DNA from: Vibrio sp. | Lineage (GTDB): Bacteria > Pseudomonadota > Gammaproteobacteria > Enterobacterales > Vibrionaceae | Assembly (NCBI GenBank): GCA_007124475.1 | Contig: SLFB01000258.1 | Location: forward strand, 1 to 5,259 | Length of the DNA stretch: 5,259 bases | Reading direction: 5' to 3' | Shown: in pieces, positions 1-5,259 of the stretch | Layout of the letters: every line of letters starts with the position of its first letter | How positions within the stretch are numbered: position 1 is the stretch's first letter | Notes under the pieces: generated by a model | Databases searched by the model: none | Told to the model about the DNA's origin: nothing | Seen by the model: the letters and a program-made list of their open reading frames with translations, nothing else | Position numbers and translations under genes: made by a program

Positions 1-194
1 CAAACAACTTGAAGTTGCAGGTAGGCGGCAAGAGAGTGACAAATTTGTCTGGAACAAATTTGAACAGCCGTAGGCTGGCCTTTGGTGAGAGCCACGGATG
101 GCTCTCATAGTTCCCATGAGCATAGATAGACTATGTGATTGGGGCGAACGAACGTAGCCAACATCCCTGCAGCTTCAAGTCGGAAGGGGATATA
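1..194 (+). repeat. ERIC-like intergenic repeat with ~70-bp internal insertion
   Basis: This is an imperfect palindrome. Its left arm (7-20, ACTTGAAGTTGCAG) matches the reverse complement of the right arm (167-180, CTGCAGCTTCAAGT) at 13 of 14 positions. The GGCGGCAAGAGAGTGA stretch (25-39 region), the TTGGGGCGAACGAACG core (139 onward), GTAGCCAAC (154-162) and the flanking GGATATA resemble the ERIC consensus as I remember it. The centre has a CATAG/CTATG stem (121-125 with 131-135), with CCCA (113-116) facing TGGG (140-143). Between about 40 and 110 lies extra sequence not present in the short copy at 2886-3006. The left flank may run beyond the window. ERIC elements are non-autonomous and usually transcribed as part of neighbouring mRNAs. 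The family call is firm in type, but no alignment was run. Confidence 0.85.
40..107 (+). repeat. Three consecutive perfect hairpins inside the ERIC insertion
   Basis: The inserted segment is almost entirely short inverted repeats. Hairpin A is CAAATTTGT (40-48) with ACAAATTTG (54-62), nine perfect pairs around a 5-nt loop. Hairpin B is CAGCC (65-69) with GGCTG (73-77), five pairs around GTA. Hairpin C is TGAGAGCCA (86-94) with TGGCTCTCA (99-107), nine pairs around CGGA. No hairpin is followed by a T-run, so none looks like a standard intrinsic terminator. As RNA the insert would form a rod of three stem-loops within the outer ERIC stem. The base matches are direct observation; folding and function are inference. 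Confidence 0.8.
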
Positions 195-297
195 TACTCA
201 AACCACTTGGCGTTGCAGGTTGGCAGTCCGTGAGCGCACCTCCATGAGCATAGGCAAACTCTATGGGTGGGTTGAACGCTCAACCGATCACTGAGTA
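195..297 (+). repeat. Second, degenerate ERIC-like element in tandem
   Basis: The left part (CAAACCACTT at 199-208, then GTTGCAGGTTGGC at 212-224) lines up with the left arms of the other two copies. The middle again has CCATGAGCATAG (242-253) and a CATAG/CTATG stem (249-253 with 261-265). The right arm with the usual CTGCAGCTTCAAGT-like end is not recognisable. In its place GGTTGA (270-275) pairs perfectly with TCAACC (280-285). This copy directly follows the first, which shares the TATATAC junction (190-196), and has the same orientation. It lacks the 70-bp insertion. The right boundary is approximate. It ends about 45 bp before the DUF294 gene, so it may lie in that gene's leader. Confidence 0.65.
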
Positions 298-332
298 TCC
301 AAGCGGCCCATTCACGTCATTGCGGTTAGATC

Positions 333-338
333 AAGGTG
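333..338 (+). promoter_or_regulatory. Ribosome binding site that selects the ATG at 345
   Basis: AAGGTG is a good Shine-Dalgarno match, six bases before the ATG at 345. The alternative in-frame GTG at 336 sits inside this motif and has no suitable site of its own, so the ATG at 345 is preferred. Confidence 0.7.
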
Positions 339-344
339 AGCTTT

Positions 345-2165
345 ATGCCAGACAAATTTTCTATGCATGTTCCGCCGTTTAGTTGCTTAACGGATTCACA
401 ACAGCAGCGGCTGCGTGCGGCGTTGGATATCGCCTATTATCGCGAGCATGACGTGTTAATCCGCCAAAATCAGCCCTGCGATCAATTATGGATTTTAATC
501 AAAGGTACAGTAGAAGAATGCTCACCAGATGGCAAAACCGTCTACGCCCATTACACCAATGACGATATGTTTGATGTACGTGCCCTATTTGATGCCACCG
601 CAAAACATCAATACATCGCATTAGAAGACACATTAAGTTACTTGTTGCCCAAATCTGTCTTCCTAGAGCTATATCAACAAAACCAACAATTTGCTGCCTA
701 CTTCGAAACCAATCTGGCCAAAAGACAACAACTGATAGAGCAAGCTCAGCAACAAAAAAATCTGGCCGAATTTATTTTGACCAAAGTAGAGCCCGAGCTG
801 TACCTAGCGCCGACCATTGTTCGCCCTGAGCAAACTCTGGCCGAGGTCACACAACAATTAAAACAACAACGCGTTGATGCGGCTTTAGTAGAATGGCCAT
901 TAGACAACAAAAACTTCTCAGCTTCCGCAGCTCCTTACGGCATTGTGACCCGCAGTAATTTACTGCATGCCATTATGCTCGATGGTTACCACGCTGACAG
1001 CCCAGTGGGGGATGTGGCGACCACGCCAGTACATAGTATTGAGCAAGGTGAATTTTTGTTTAACGCCATGATCAGCATGACTCGCCATAAGGTAAAGCGT
1101 CTTATGGTGTGTAAAAATCGTAAGGCGGTGGGTATTCTATCCATGGTGCAAATCTTAAGTGCGTTTTCAACCCATTCTCACGTATTAACATTAACCATAG
1201 CCCGCGCAACTAGCATTGATGAACTGGCGTTTGCCGCCAACAAACAACAGCAATTAGTGGAAAGCCTGCTTACCCGCGGCGTTCGTACCCGCTTTATTAT
1301 GGAGCTCATCGCCGCGGTAAACGAACAAATCATTGAAAAAGCCTTTCAATTAATTGTGCCCGAAGCTTATCAGCAGCAATGCTGCTTTCTAGCCCTTGGC
1401 TCAGAAGGGCGTGGAGAACAAATTCTAAAAACCGATCAAGACAACGCGTTAATCATTGCTGATGATGCCGAGTTACCCACCACCCTGCCTTGGCTCCAGC
1501 AATTGAGTCAAACATTAGTCCAGCTTGGTTATCCCTTATGTCCCGGCAATGTGATGGTCAGCAACCCGCAGTGGGTACAATCGCAAACCCAGTGGCAAAC
1601 GACCCTGACGCATTGGATAGCCCGTCGTCAACCGGAGACCATGTTACCCTTGGCCATTTTCGCCGATGCGCAGCCCATTGCCGGTAACCGTGAACTACTC
1701 GTCCCCATCAAGCAGCACCTTATGCGTTCAATCGCCGGGCAATTACTGGTGCTAAGTGAGCTTGCCCGGCCGGCAGTTAACTTCTCACTGCCGCTGACGT
1801 TATTTGGTCATCTAAAGTCAGATAAATCAGGACTCGACATCAAGCAAGGTGGTATTTTCCCGATAGTGCATGGCATTCGCACCTTAAGTCTCGAATACCA
1901 AATTAGTGAAACCAATACCTTTCAGCGCATCAACGCCCTTAATCAACAAGGTATTCTCGGAGAAGAAACCGCGGAAAACCTAAGTGAAGCACTAAAATTA
2001 TTTTTCAAATTACGCCTCGCGCAGCAAATCAATCATCAACGCAGTACCAATCATATTCAGATCGCCAATCTAGAGCGTACCGAACGTGATTTATTACGCC
2101 ATAGCTTACATGTGGTGAAAAAATTCAAGCAATGGCTCAGTTACCACTACCAAATTCGGGATTAA
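345..2165 (+). CDS. cNMP-binding-like / CBS pair / DUF294 nucleotidyltransferase-like protein
   Basis: This is a 606-residue cytoplasmic protein with no signal peptide or membrane segment. From the N terminus it shows a cyclic-nucleotide-binding-like beta-roll (about 10-125), a Gln-rich linker (about 125-145), two CBS motifs (about 155-215 and 218-275), a DUF294 nucleotidyltransferase domain (about 300-435) and a helical DUF294 C-terminal domain (about 455-600). The key motif is GSEGRGEQ (352-359) followed by TDQDNAL (363-369). This matches the G-S...D-x-D metal-binding pattern of the pol-beta superfamily seen in GlnD, with Asp364 and Asp366 as likely ligands. The phosphate-binding cassette of the first domain is not canonical: around 74-90 there is no Gly-Glu pair and no matching Arg, so cAMP binding is doubtful. 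Substrate and partner are unknown; a signalling role linked to acetate use is inferred only from the nearby acs. The gene ends 5 bp before the exonuclease start, implying co-transcription. An extra three residues from a GTG at 336 are possible but less likely. Domain assignment is confident; function is not. Confidence 0.9.
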   Translation: MPDKFSMHVPPFSCLTDSQQQRLRAALDIAYYREHDVLIRQNQPCDQLWILIKGTVEECSPDGKTVYAHYTNDDMFDVRALFDATAKHQYIALEDTLSYLLPKSVFLELYQQNQQFAAYFETNLAKRQQLIEQAQQQKNLAEFILTKVEPELYLAPTIVRPEQTLAEVTQQLKQQRVDAALVEWPLDNKNFSASAAPYGIVTRSNLLHAIMLDGYHADSPVGDVATTPVHSIEQGEFLFNAMISMTRHKVKRLMVCKNRKAVGILSMVQILSAFSTHSHVLTLTIARATSIDELAFAANKQQQLVESLLTRGVRTRFIMELIAAVNEQIIEKAFQLIVPEAYQQQCCFLALGSEGRGEQILKTDQDNALIIADDAELPTTLPWLQQLSQTLVQLGYPLCPGNVMVSNPQWVQSQTQWQTTLTHWIARRQPETMLPLAIFADAQPIAGNRELLVPIKQHLMRSIAGQLLVLSELARPAVNFSLPLTLFGHLKSDKSGLDIKQGGIFPIVHGIRTLSLEYQISETNTFQRINALNQQGILGEETAENLSEALKLFFKLRLAQQINHQRSTNHIQIANLERTERDLLRHSLHVVKKFKQWLSYHYQIRD

Positions 2166-2170
2166 ACGAC

Positions 2171-2818
2171 ATGAACTGGATCGCTCGATATTATTGGTTT
2201 CACCGCTTGTCTGGCTCAGCTTATCAGTCACTATTTACTCGCCCGCAAGCTAACGAACTGGTTTCCCTCGACTGTGAAACCACCAGCCTTGATCCACAAC
2301 GGGCTGAACTGGTCAGTATTGCTGCCACTAAAATCATCGATAACCGCATTCTCACCAGTCAATCATTCCATGTGCGCTTGAGAGCGCCAAGCTCTCTCGA
2401 TTCCAGCTCAGTACGTATCCATCAACTACGTCATCAAGATTTAGCTTCCGGTATCGATGAACAGCAAGCACTAGAGCAGTTACTCGCCTTTATCGGTAAC
2501 CGCCCCTTGGTCGGCTATCACATTCGCTACGACAAAACGATTCTCGACCTTGCTTGCCGCAAGCAGCTTGGCTTTCCTTTACCCAATAAACTGATTGAAG
2601 TCAGCCAGTTGTATCAACAACAATTAGAAAGACAGCTGCCCAACGCCTATTTTGATTTAAGTTTAGCGGCCATCTGTTACCACCTCGAACTGCCGCTACA
2701 AAGTCAACATGACGCACTACAAGATGCGATTACCGCCGCGTTAGTGTTCGTTCGCCTCAGCAAAGGGGGATTACCAAAATTAAAGCAGCCTTATCAACAC
2801 GCTACGACTTTTGGTTAA
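2171..2818 (+). CDS. DnaQ-like DEDDh 3'-5' exonuclease
   Basis: This is a 215-residue soluble protein of the DnaQ/RNase T exonuclease superfamily, which removes nucleotides from 3' ends using two metal ions. All three Exo motifs are visible. ExoI is LDCETTSLD with Asp34 and Glu36, ExoII is VGYHIRYDKTILD with Asp121, and ExoIII is QHDALQDA with His180 and Asp185, which gives the DEDDh subtype. An aromatic N-terminal stretch (NWIARYYWFHRL) precedes the fold. The protein lacks the polymerase-binding C-terminal region expected of true DNA polymerase III epsilon, so it should not be called dnaQ. The ATG at 2171 is preferred: it lies 5 bp after the DUF294 stop and 9 bp after a weak GGGA site (2158-2161). 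The upstream in-frame ATG at 2132 would overlap the previous gene by 34 bp and has no Shine-Dalgarno. It probably forms a two-gene operon with the DUF294 gene. Whether its substrate is DNA, RNA or small oligonucleotides cannot be read from the sequence. Confidence 0.9.
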   Translation: MNWIARYYWFHRLSGSAYQSLFTRPQANELVSLDCETTSLDPQRAELVSIAATKIIDNRILTSQSFHVRLRAPSSLDSSSVRIHQLRHQDLASGIDEQQALEQLLAFIGNRPLVGYHIRYDKTILDLACRKQLGFPLPNKLIEVSQLYQQQLERQLPNAYFDLSLAAICYHLELPLQSQHDALQDAITAALVFVRLSKGGLPKLKQPYQHATTFG

Positions 2819-2885
2819 CCGCTACACTCATCCTAAAGTCTAATTGTTTAAATCACCCTGCTGACTAACAGTTAAAGACATAAAT
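2819..2885. other. Intergenic spacer, no clear promoter or terminator
   Basis: This is an AT-rich spacer between the exonuclease stop and the third ERIC-like element. There is no GC-rich hairpin followed by a T-run, and no convincing pair of -35 and -10 boxes at 16-18 bp spacing. A small TAAC-A-GTTA palindrome sits at 2866-2874. The acs promoter may lie here or inside the repeat, but I cannot place it. Confidence 0.4.
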
Positions 2886-3006
2886 CCAAACCACTTAAAC
2901 TGCAGGTAGGCGGTAAGTAAGCTCATCTCCATTAGCATCGATAGACGCTATGGTTGACTCGAACGAACCTAGCCCATGCCCCTGTAGCTTGAAGTAGAAA
3001 GAAGAT
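2886..3006 (+). repeat. Short ERIC-like element upstream of acs
   Basis: The left arm (ACTTAAACTGCAGG, 2893-2906) pairs with the right arm (CCTGTAGCTTGAAGT, 2981-2995) with a few mismatches. CAGGTAGGCGG (2903-2913), CGAACGAACC (2960-2969) and the terminal AGATA match the first copy. The centre folds as CCAT-t-AGC (2929-2936) with GCT-ATGG (2947-2953), seven pairs and one bulged T. The arm-to-arm length is 103 bp against 174 bp for the first copy, a 71-bp difference explained by the insertion there. It ends about 90-100 bp before the acs start, in the same orientation as the other two, so it lies in the acs control region or 5' leader. Confidence 0.8.
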
Positions 3007-3081
3007 AACTAATGCCCATTGTTTGTATCGCAAGTCAGCCAAAACTCGTGCATCAGCGCAAAGGGAATTCATTATTGACAC

Positions 3082-3087
3082 AAGGAG
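3082..3087 (+). promoter_or_regulatory. Ribosome binding site of acs, fixing the start at 3096
   Basis: AAGGAG is a near-perfect Shine-Dalgarno sequence, 8 bases before the ATG at 3096. This favours 3096 over the in-frame ATG at 3012, which would add 28 residues with no resemblance to Acs N termini. Confidence 0.85.
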
Positions 3088-3095
3088 AGTTCATC

Positions 3096-5042
3096 ATGAG
3101 TGATGCCCACATTTATCCGGTCAAAGCCAATGTCGAAGCTTGTAGCTATGCGGATAACGATACCTACCTCACCATGTACCAGCAATCGGTAACGGATCCC
3201 GAAGGGTTTTGGCGTGAACACGGTAAAATTGTTGATTGGATAAAACCGTTTGAGCAAGTCAAAAACACCTCATTTGATACTGGCCATGTGGATATTCGTT
3301 GGTTCGAAGATGGCACCCTCAACGTGTCAGCTAACTGTCTTGACCGCCATTTAGCGAGCCACGGTGACCAAGTGGCGATTATTTGGGAAGGGGATGACCC
3401 TGCCGATGATAAAACGTTAACTTACCGACAGCTGCACCAACAAGTGTGCCGTTTTGCCAACGTATTAAAAACGCAAGGAATAGGCAAAGGCGATGTGGTC
3501 TGTCTCTATATGCCCATGGTGCCAGAAGCCGCTGTTGCCATGTTGGCCTGTACCCGAATTGGGGCGGTACATACGGTGGTATTTGGCGGTTTCTCCCCCG
3601 AAGCATTATCTGGACGTATCATCGACTCCGATGCCAAATTAGTGGTCACCGCAGATGAAGGCATACGCGCTGGACGTCCTATTCCATTGAAAAAGAACGT
3701 GGATGAAGCCCTCACTCACCCAGAGATCAAAACCATCAGCAAGGTGATTGTCTTCCAACGTACCGGAGGGGATATCGACTGGCATGAACATCGAGATGTC
3801 TGGTGGCATCAAGCCATGGCTAATGTCAGTGATGACTGCCCCGCTGAAGCGATGAAGGCCGAAGACCCACTGTTTATTCTCTACACCTCAGGCTCAACCG
3901 GCAAGCCTAAAGGCGTATTACACACCACAGGGGGTTATTTAGTCTATGCCGCGATGACCTTTAAATACATCTTTGACTATCAACCCGGCGAAGTTTATTG
4001 GTGCACGGCCGATGTCGGCTGGATAACTGGTCACTCTTATCTAGTTTATGGCCCACTCGCCAATGGCGCGACCACGGTACTGTTTGAAGGCGTGCCTAAT
4101 TACCCCAACACCAACCGCATGAGTCAGGTCGTCGATAAACATCAAGTCAATATTCTCTACACCGCACCCACCGCCATTCGAGCATTAATGGCCAAAGGAG
4201 ATGAAGCCATCAAAGACACCCATCGCACCAGCTTACGAATTATGGGCTCAGTCGGCGAACCAATTAACCCTGAAGCTTGGCAGTGGTATTACAAAACCAT
4301 TGGTAATGAGCAATGCCCGATTGTCGATACCTGGTGGCAAACTGAAACCGGTGGCATTTTAATCAGCCCACTTCCCGGCGCTACCGCATTAAAACCTGGC
4401 TCAGCGACACGACCGTTTTTCGGCGTTCAACCGGCATTAGTCGATAATATGGGTAATATTATCGATGGCGCTTGTGACGGAAACCTAGTGATTCTCGATT
4501 CATGGCCAGGACAGATGCGCACCGTTTATGGCGATCATGAACGCTTTGAACAAACCTACTTCTCGACCTTTCCAGGCATGTATTTTACCAGTGATGGCGC
4601 ACGACGAGATGAAGATGGTTACTATTGGATCACTGGCCGTGTAGACGATGTTCTCAATGTCTCAGGCCATCGAATGGGCACCGCTGAGATTGAATCAGCA
4701 TTAGTCGCCTTTGATAAAATTGCCGAAGCGGCCATTGTTGGGGTGCCACATGATATCAAAGGCCAAGCTATCTACGCCTATATCACCCTCAATCATGGTG
4801 TCTATCCAAGTGCCGAGCTACACAAAGAAGTTAAAGAATGGGTACGCAAAGAAATTGGTCCTATCGCCACTCCTGATGTTTTACATTGGACAGACGCACT
4901 GCCCAAGACTCGTTCAGGTAAGATCATGCGTCGTATTCTACGTAAAATTGCCACCGGTGATACTGGCAACTTAGGCGACACTTCAACCTTGGCGGATCCG
5001 AGTGTCGTTGATCAATTAATTGCCGAGAAAGCGCAGCTTTAG
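3096..5042 (+). CDS. acs: Acetyl-CoA synthetase (AMP-forming)
   Basis: Acs converts acetate, ATP and CoA to acetyl-CoA, AMP and pyrophosphate in the cytoplasm through an acetyl-AMP intermediate. It is the high-affinity route for acetate scavenging. The 648-residue product is full length for bacterial Acs and keeps Salmonella/E. coli numbering. Visible elements are the P-loop YTSGSTGKPKG (263-273), the DTWWQTETGG motif (411-420), CoA-contact arginines Arg191, Arg194 and Arg584, Asp500 for ribose binding, Arg515 and Arg526, and the hinge Asp517. The acetate pocket has Thr311, Val386 and Trp414; Trp414 is the residue that limits the pocket to short acyl groups. Position 310 is Ile where the Salmonella enzyme has Val, a mild change. 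PKTRSGK ends at Lys609, the catalytic lysine silenced by acetylation in the Pat/CobB system of enterobacteria, so similar control is likely. In Vibrio, acs transcription is known to depend on the CrbS/CrbR two-component system; I could not identify a binding site here. The 277-bp gap to the exonuclease suggests a separate promoter. Identity is near certain. Confidence 0.98.
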   Translation: MSDAHIYPVKANVEACSYADNDTYLTMYQQSVTDPEGFWREHGKIVDWIKPFEQVKNTSFDTGHVDIRWFEDGTLNVSANCLDRHLASHGDQVAIIWEGDDPADDKTLTYRQLHQQVCRFANVLKTQGIGKGDVVCLYMPMVPEAAVAMLACTRIGAVHTVVFGGFSPEALSGRIIDSDAKLVVTADEGIRAGRPIPLKKNVDEALTHPEIKTISKVIVFQRTGGDIDWHEHRDVWWHQAMANVSDDCPAEAMKAEDPLFILYTSGSTGKPKGVLHTTGGYLVYAAMTFKYIFDYQPGEVYWCTADVGWITGHSYLVYGPLANGATTVLFEGVPNYPNTNRMSQVVDKHQVNILYTAPTAIRALMAKGDEAIKDTHRTSLRIMGSVGEPINPEAWQWYYKTIGNEQCPIVDTWWQTETGGILISPLPGATALKPGSATRPFFGVQPALVDNMGNIIDGACDGNLVILDSWPGQMRTVYGDHERFEQTYFSTFPGMYFTSDGARRDEDGYYWITGRVDDVLNVSGHRMGTAEIESALVAFDKIAEAAIVGVPHDIKGQAIYAYITLNHGVYPSAELHKEVKEWVRKEIGPIATPDVLHWTDALPKTRSGKIMRRILRKIATGDTGNLGDTSTLADPSVVDQLIAEKAQL

Positions 5043-5047
5043 GTGAT

Positions 5048-5215
5048 GGTTTTAGGTCCTAGGTACTAGGTTCTGGGTCCTAGGTTCTGGGTCCTAGGTT
5101 CTGGGTTCTGGGTTCTAGGTCCTAGGTCCTAGGTTCTGGGTTCTAGGTCCTAGGTCCTAGGTTCTGGGTTCTAGGTCCTAGGTTCTGGTTTCTAGGTTCT
5201 AGGTTCTAGGTTCTA
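5048..5215. repeat. 7-bp tandem repeat array (GGTYCTR), 23 units plus one degenerate
   Basis: From 5055 to 5215 the sequence divides into 23 heptamers without any insertion or deletion: 8 GGTCCTA, 7 GGTTCTG, 6 GGTTCTA, one GGTACTA and one GTTTCTA. A likely decayed unit, GGTTTTA, precedes them at 5048-5054. Variants are ordered: the four-unit block GGTTCTG, GGTTCTA, GGTCCTA, GGTCCTA fills 5104-5131 and 5132-5159, and its first three units recur at 5160-5180. A two-unit 14-bp block occurs at 5076-5089 and 5090-5103. The last three units (5195-5215) are identical. This pattern points to growth by slippage or unequal exchange. The array starts 5 bp after the acs stop and contains 16 CTAG tetramers. 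TAG triplets fall in all three forward frames, so it is not coding on this strand. Confidence 0.95.
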
Positions 5216-5259
5216 GGGCCTCAAGCTTCCTCTCTTAAAGCTAGCCTTGACTAGCAATA
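5216..5259. other. Non-coding tail with weak inverted repeats
   Basis: After the array the sequence is unique. GCTAG (5240-5244) can pair with CTAGC (5251-5255) around a 6-nt loop, and TCAAG (5221-5225) can pair with CTTGA (5246-5250). The two pairings overlap in space and no T-run follows within the window, so a terminator cannot be called. Confidence 0.3.

Noticed and set aside
86..107. Hairpin C as an intrinsic terminator of an upstream gene
   Set aside because: The stem is strong, but the downstream bases (ATAGTTCCCATG) contain no T-run, and the hairpin sits inside a repeat element.
1490..1687. Short plus-strand frame inside the DUF294 gene
   Set aside because: It overlaps intact coding sequence in another frame and has no ribosome site or recognisable protein features.
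2132..2170. Upstream ATG at 2132 as the exonuclease start
   Set aside because: It overlaps the DUF294 gene by 34 bp, lacks a ribosome site, and the ATG at 2171 lies just after the upstream stop with a weak site in range.
2841..2856. Possible CRP site around TTGTTTAAATCACC
   Set aside because: Only the right half (TCAC) fits TGTGA-N6-TCACA; the left half matches at about one of five bases at the required spacing.
3075..3080. TTGACA, a perfect sigma-70 -35 hexamer just before acs
   Set aside because: It is only 15 bp before the acs ATG, so a matching -10 box would fall inside the coding sequence; the bases there (around 3098-3103) do not resemble TATAAT. Most likely chance.
3072..3715. Minus-strand open frames at 3072-3257, 3379-3606 and 3506-3715
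   Set aside because: They lie opposite or across the well-supported acs gene, resemble no family I recognise, and are best explained as shadows of its codon structure.
5048..5215. Heptamer array as a CRISPR array
   Set aside because: The 7-bp units are contiguous with no unique spacers, so this is a simple tandem repeat.

Overview
The window looks like chromosomal DNA of a gammaproteobacterium, most probably Vibrio or a close relative. This rests on the style of the proteins, an acetyl-CoA synthetase that keeps Escherichia/Salmonella residue numbering, moderate GC content, and intergenic repeats resembling ERIC (enterobacterial repetitive intergenic consensus) elements, which are known from enterobacteria and Vibrio. 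I do not claim a species.

Layout. Positions 1-344 hold no gene. They carry two ERIC-like elements head to tail: a long one with an internal insertion of about 70 bp (1-194) and a decayed one (about 195-297). Next come two plus-strand genes only 5 bp apart. The first (345-2165) encodes a 606-residue protein with a cyclic-nucleotide-binding-like domain, a CBS pair and a DUF294/GlnD-like nucleotidyltransferase domain. The second (2171-2818) encodes a 215-residue DnaQ-type (DEDDh) 3'-5' exonuclease. A 277-bp gap (2819-3095) follows, containing a third, short ERIC-like element, and then acs (3096-5042), a complete AMP-forming acetyl-CoA synthetase. The right edge (5043-5259) is non-coding and is mostly a 7-bp tandem repeat of 23 in-phase units.

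How the genes may work together. Acs activates acetate to acetyl-CoA. From memory, the DUF294 and exonuclease genes often lie near acs and near acetate/solute symporter genes in Vibrio and Shewanella relatives. That suggests, but does not prove, that the sensor-like DUF294 protein works in carbon or acetate signalling. The exonuclease is probably co-transcribed with it, but its link to acetate is unexplained.

The genes are ordinary and intact. The unusual material is intergenic: three ERIC-like elements in one orientation, one carrying three consecutive perfect hairpins inside its insertion, and a heptamer array with a higher-order 28-bp period directly after acs. I see no CRISPR array, tRNA, rRNA, transposase or convincing new multigene system.
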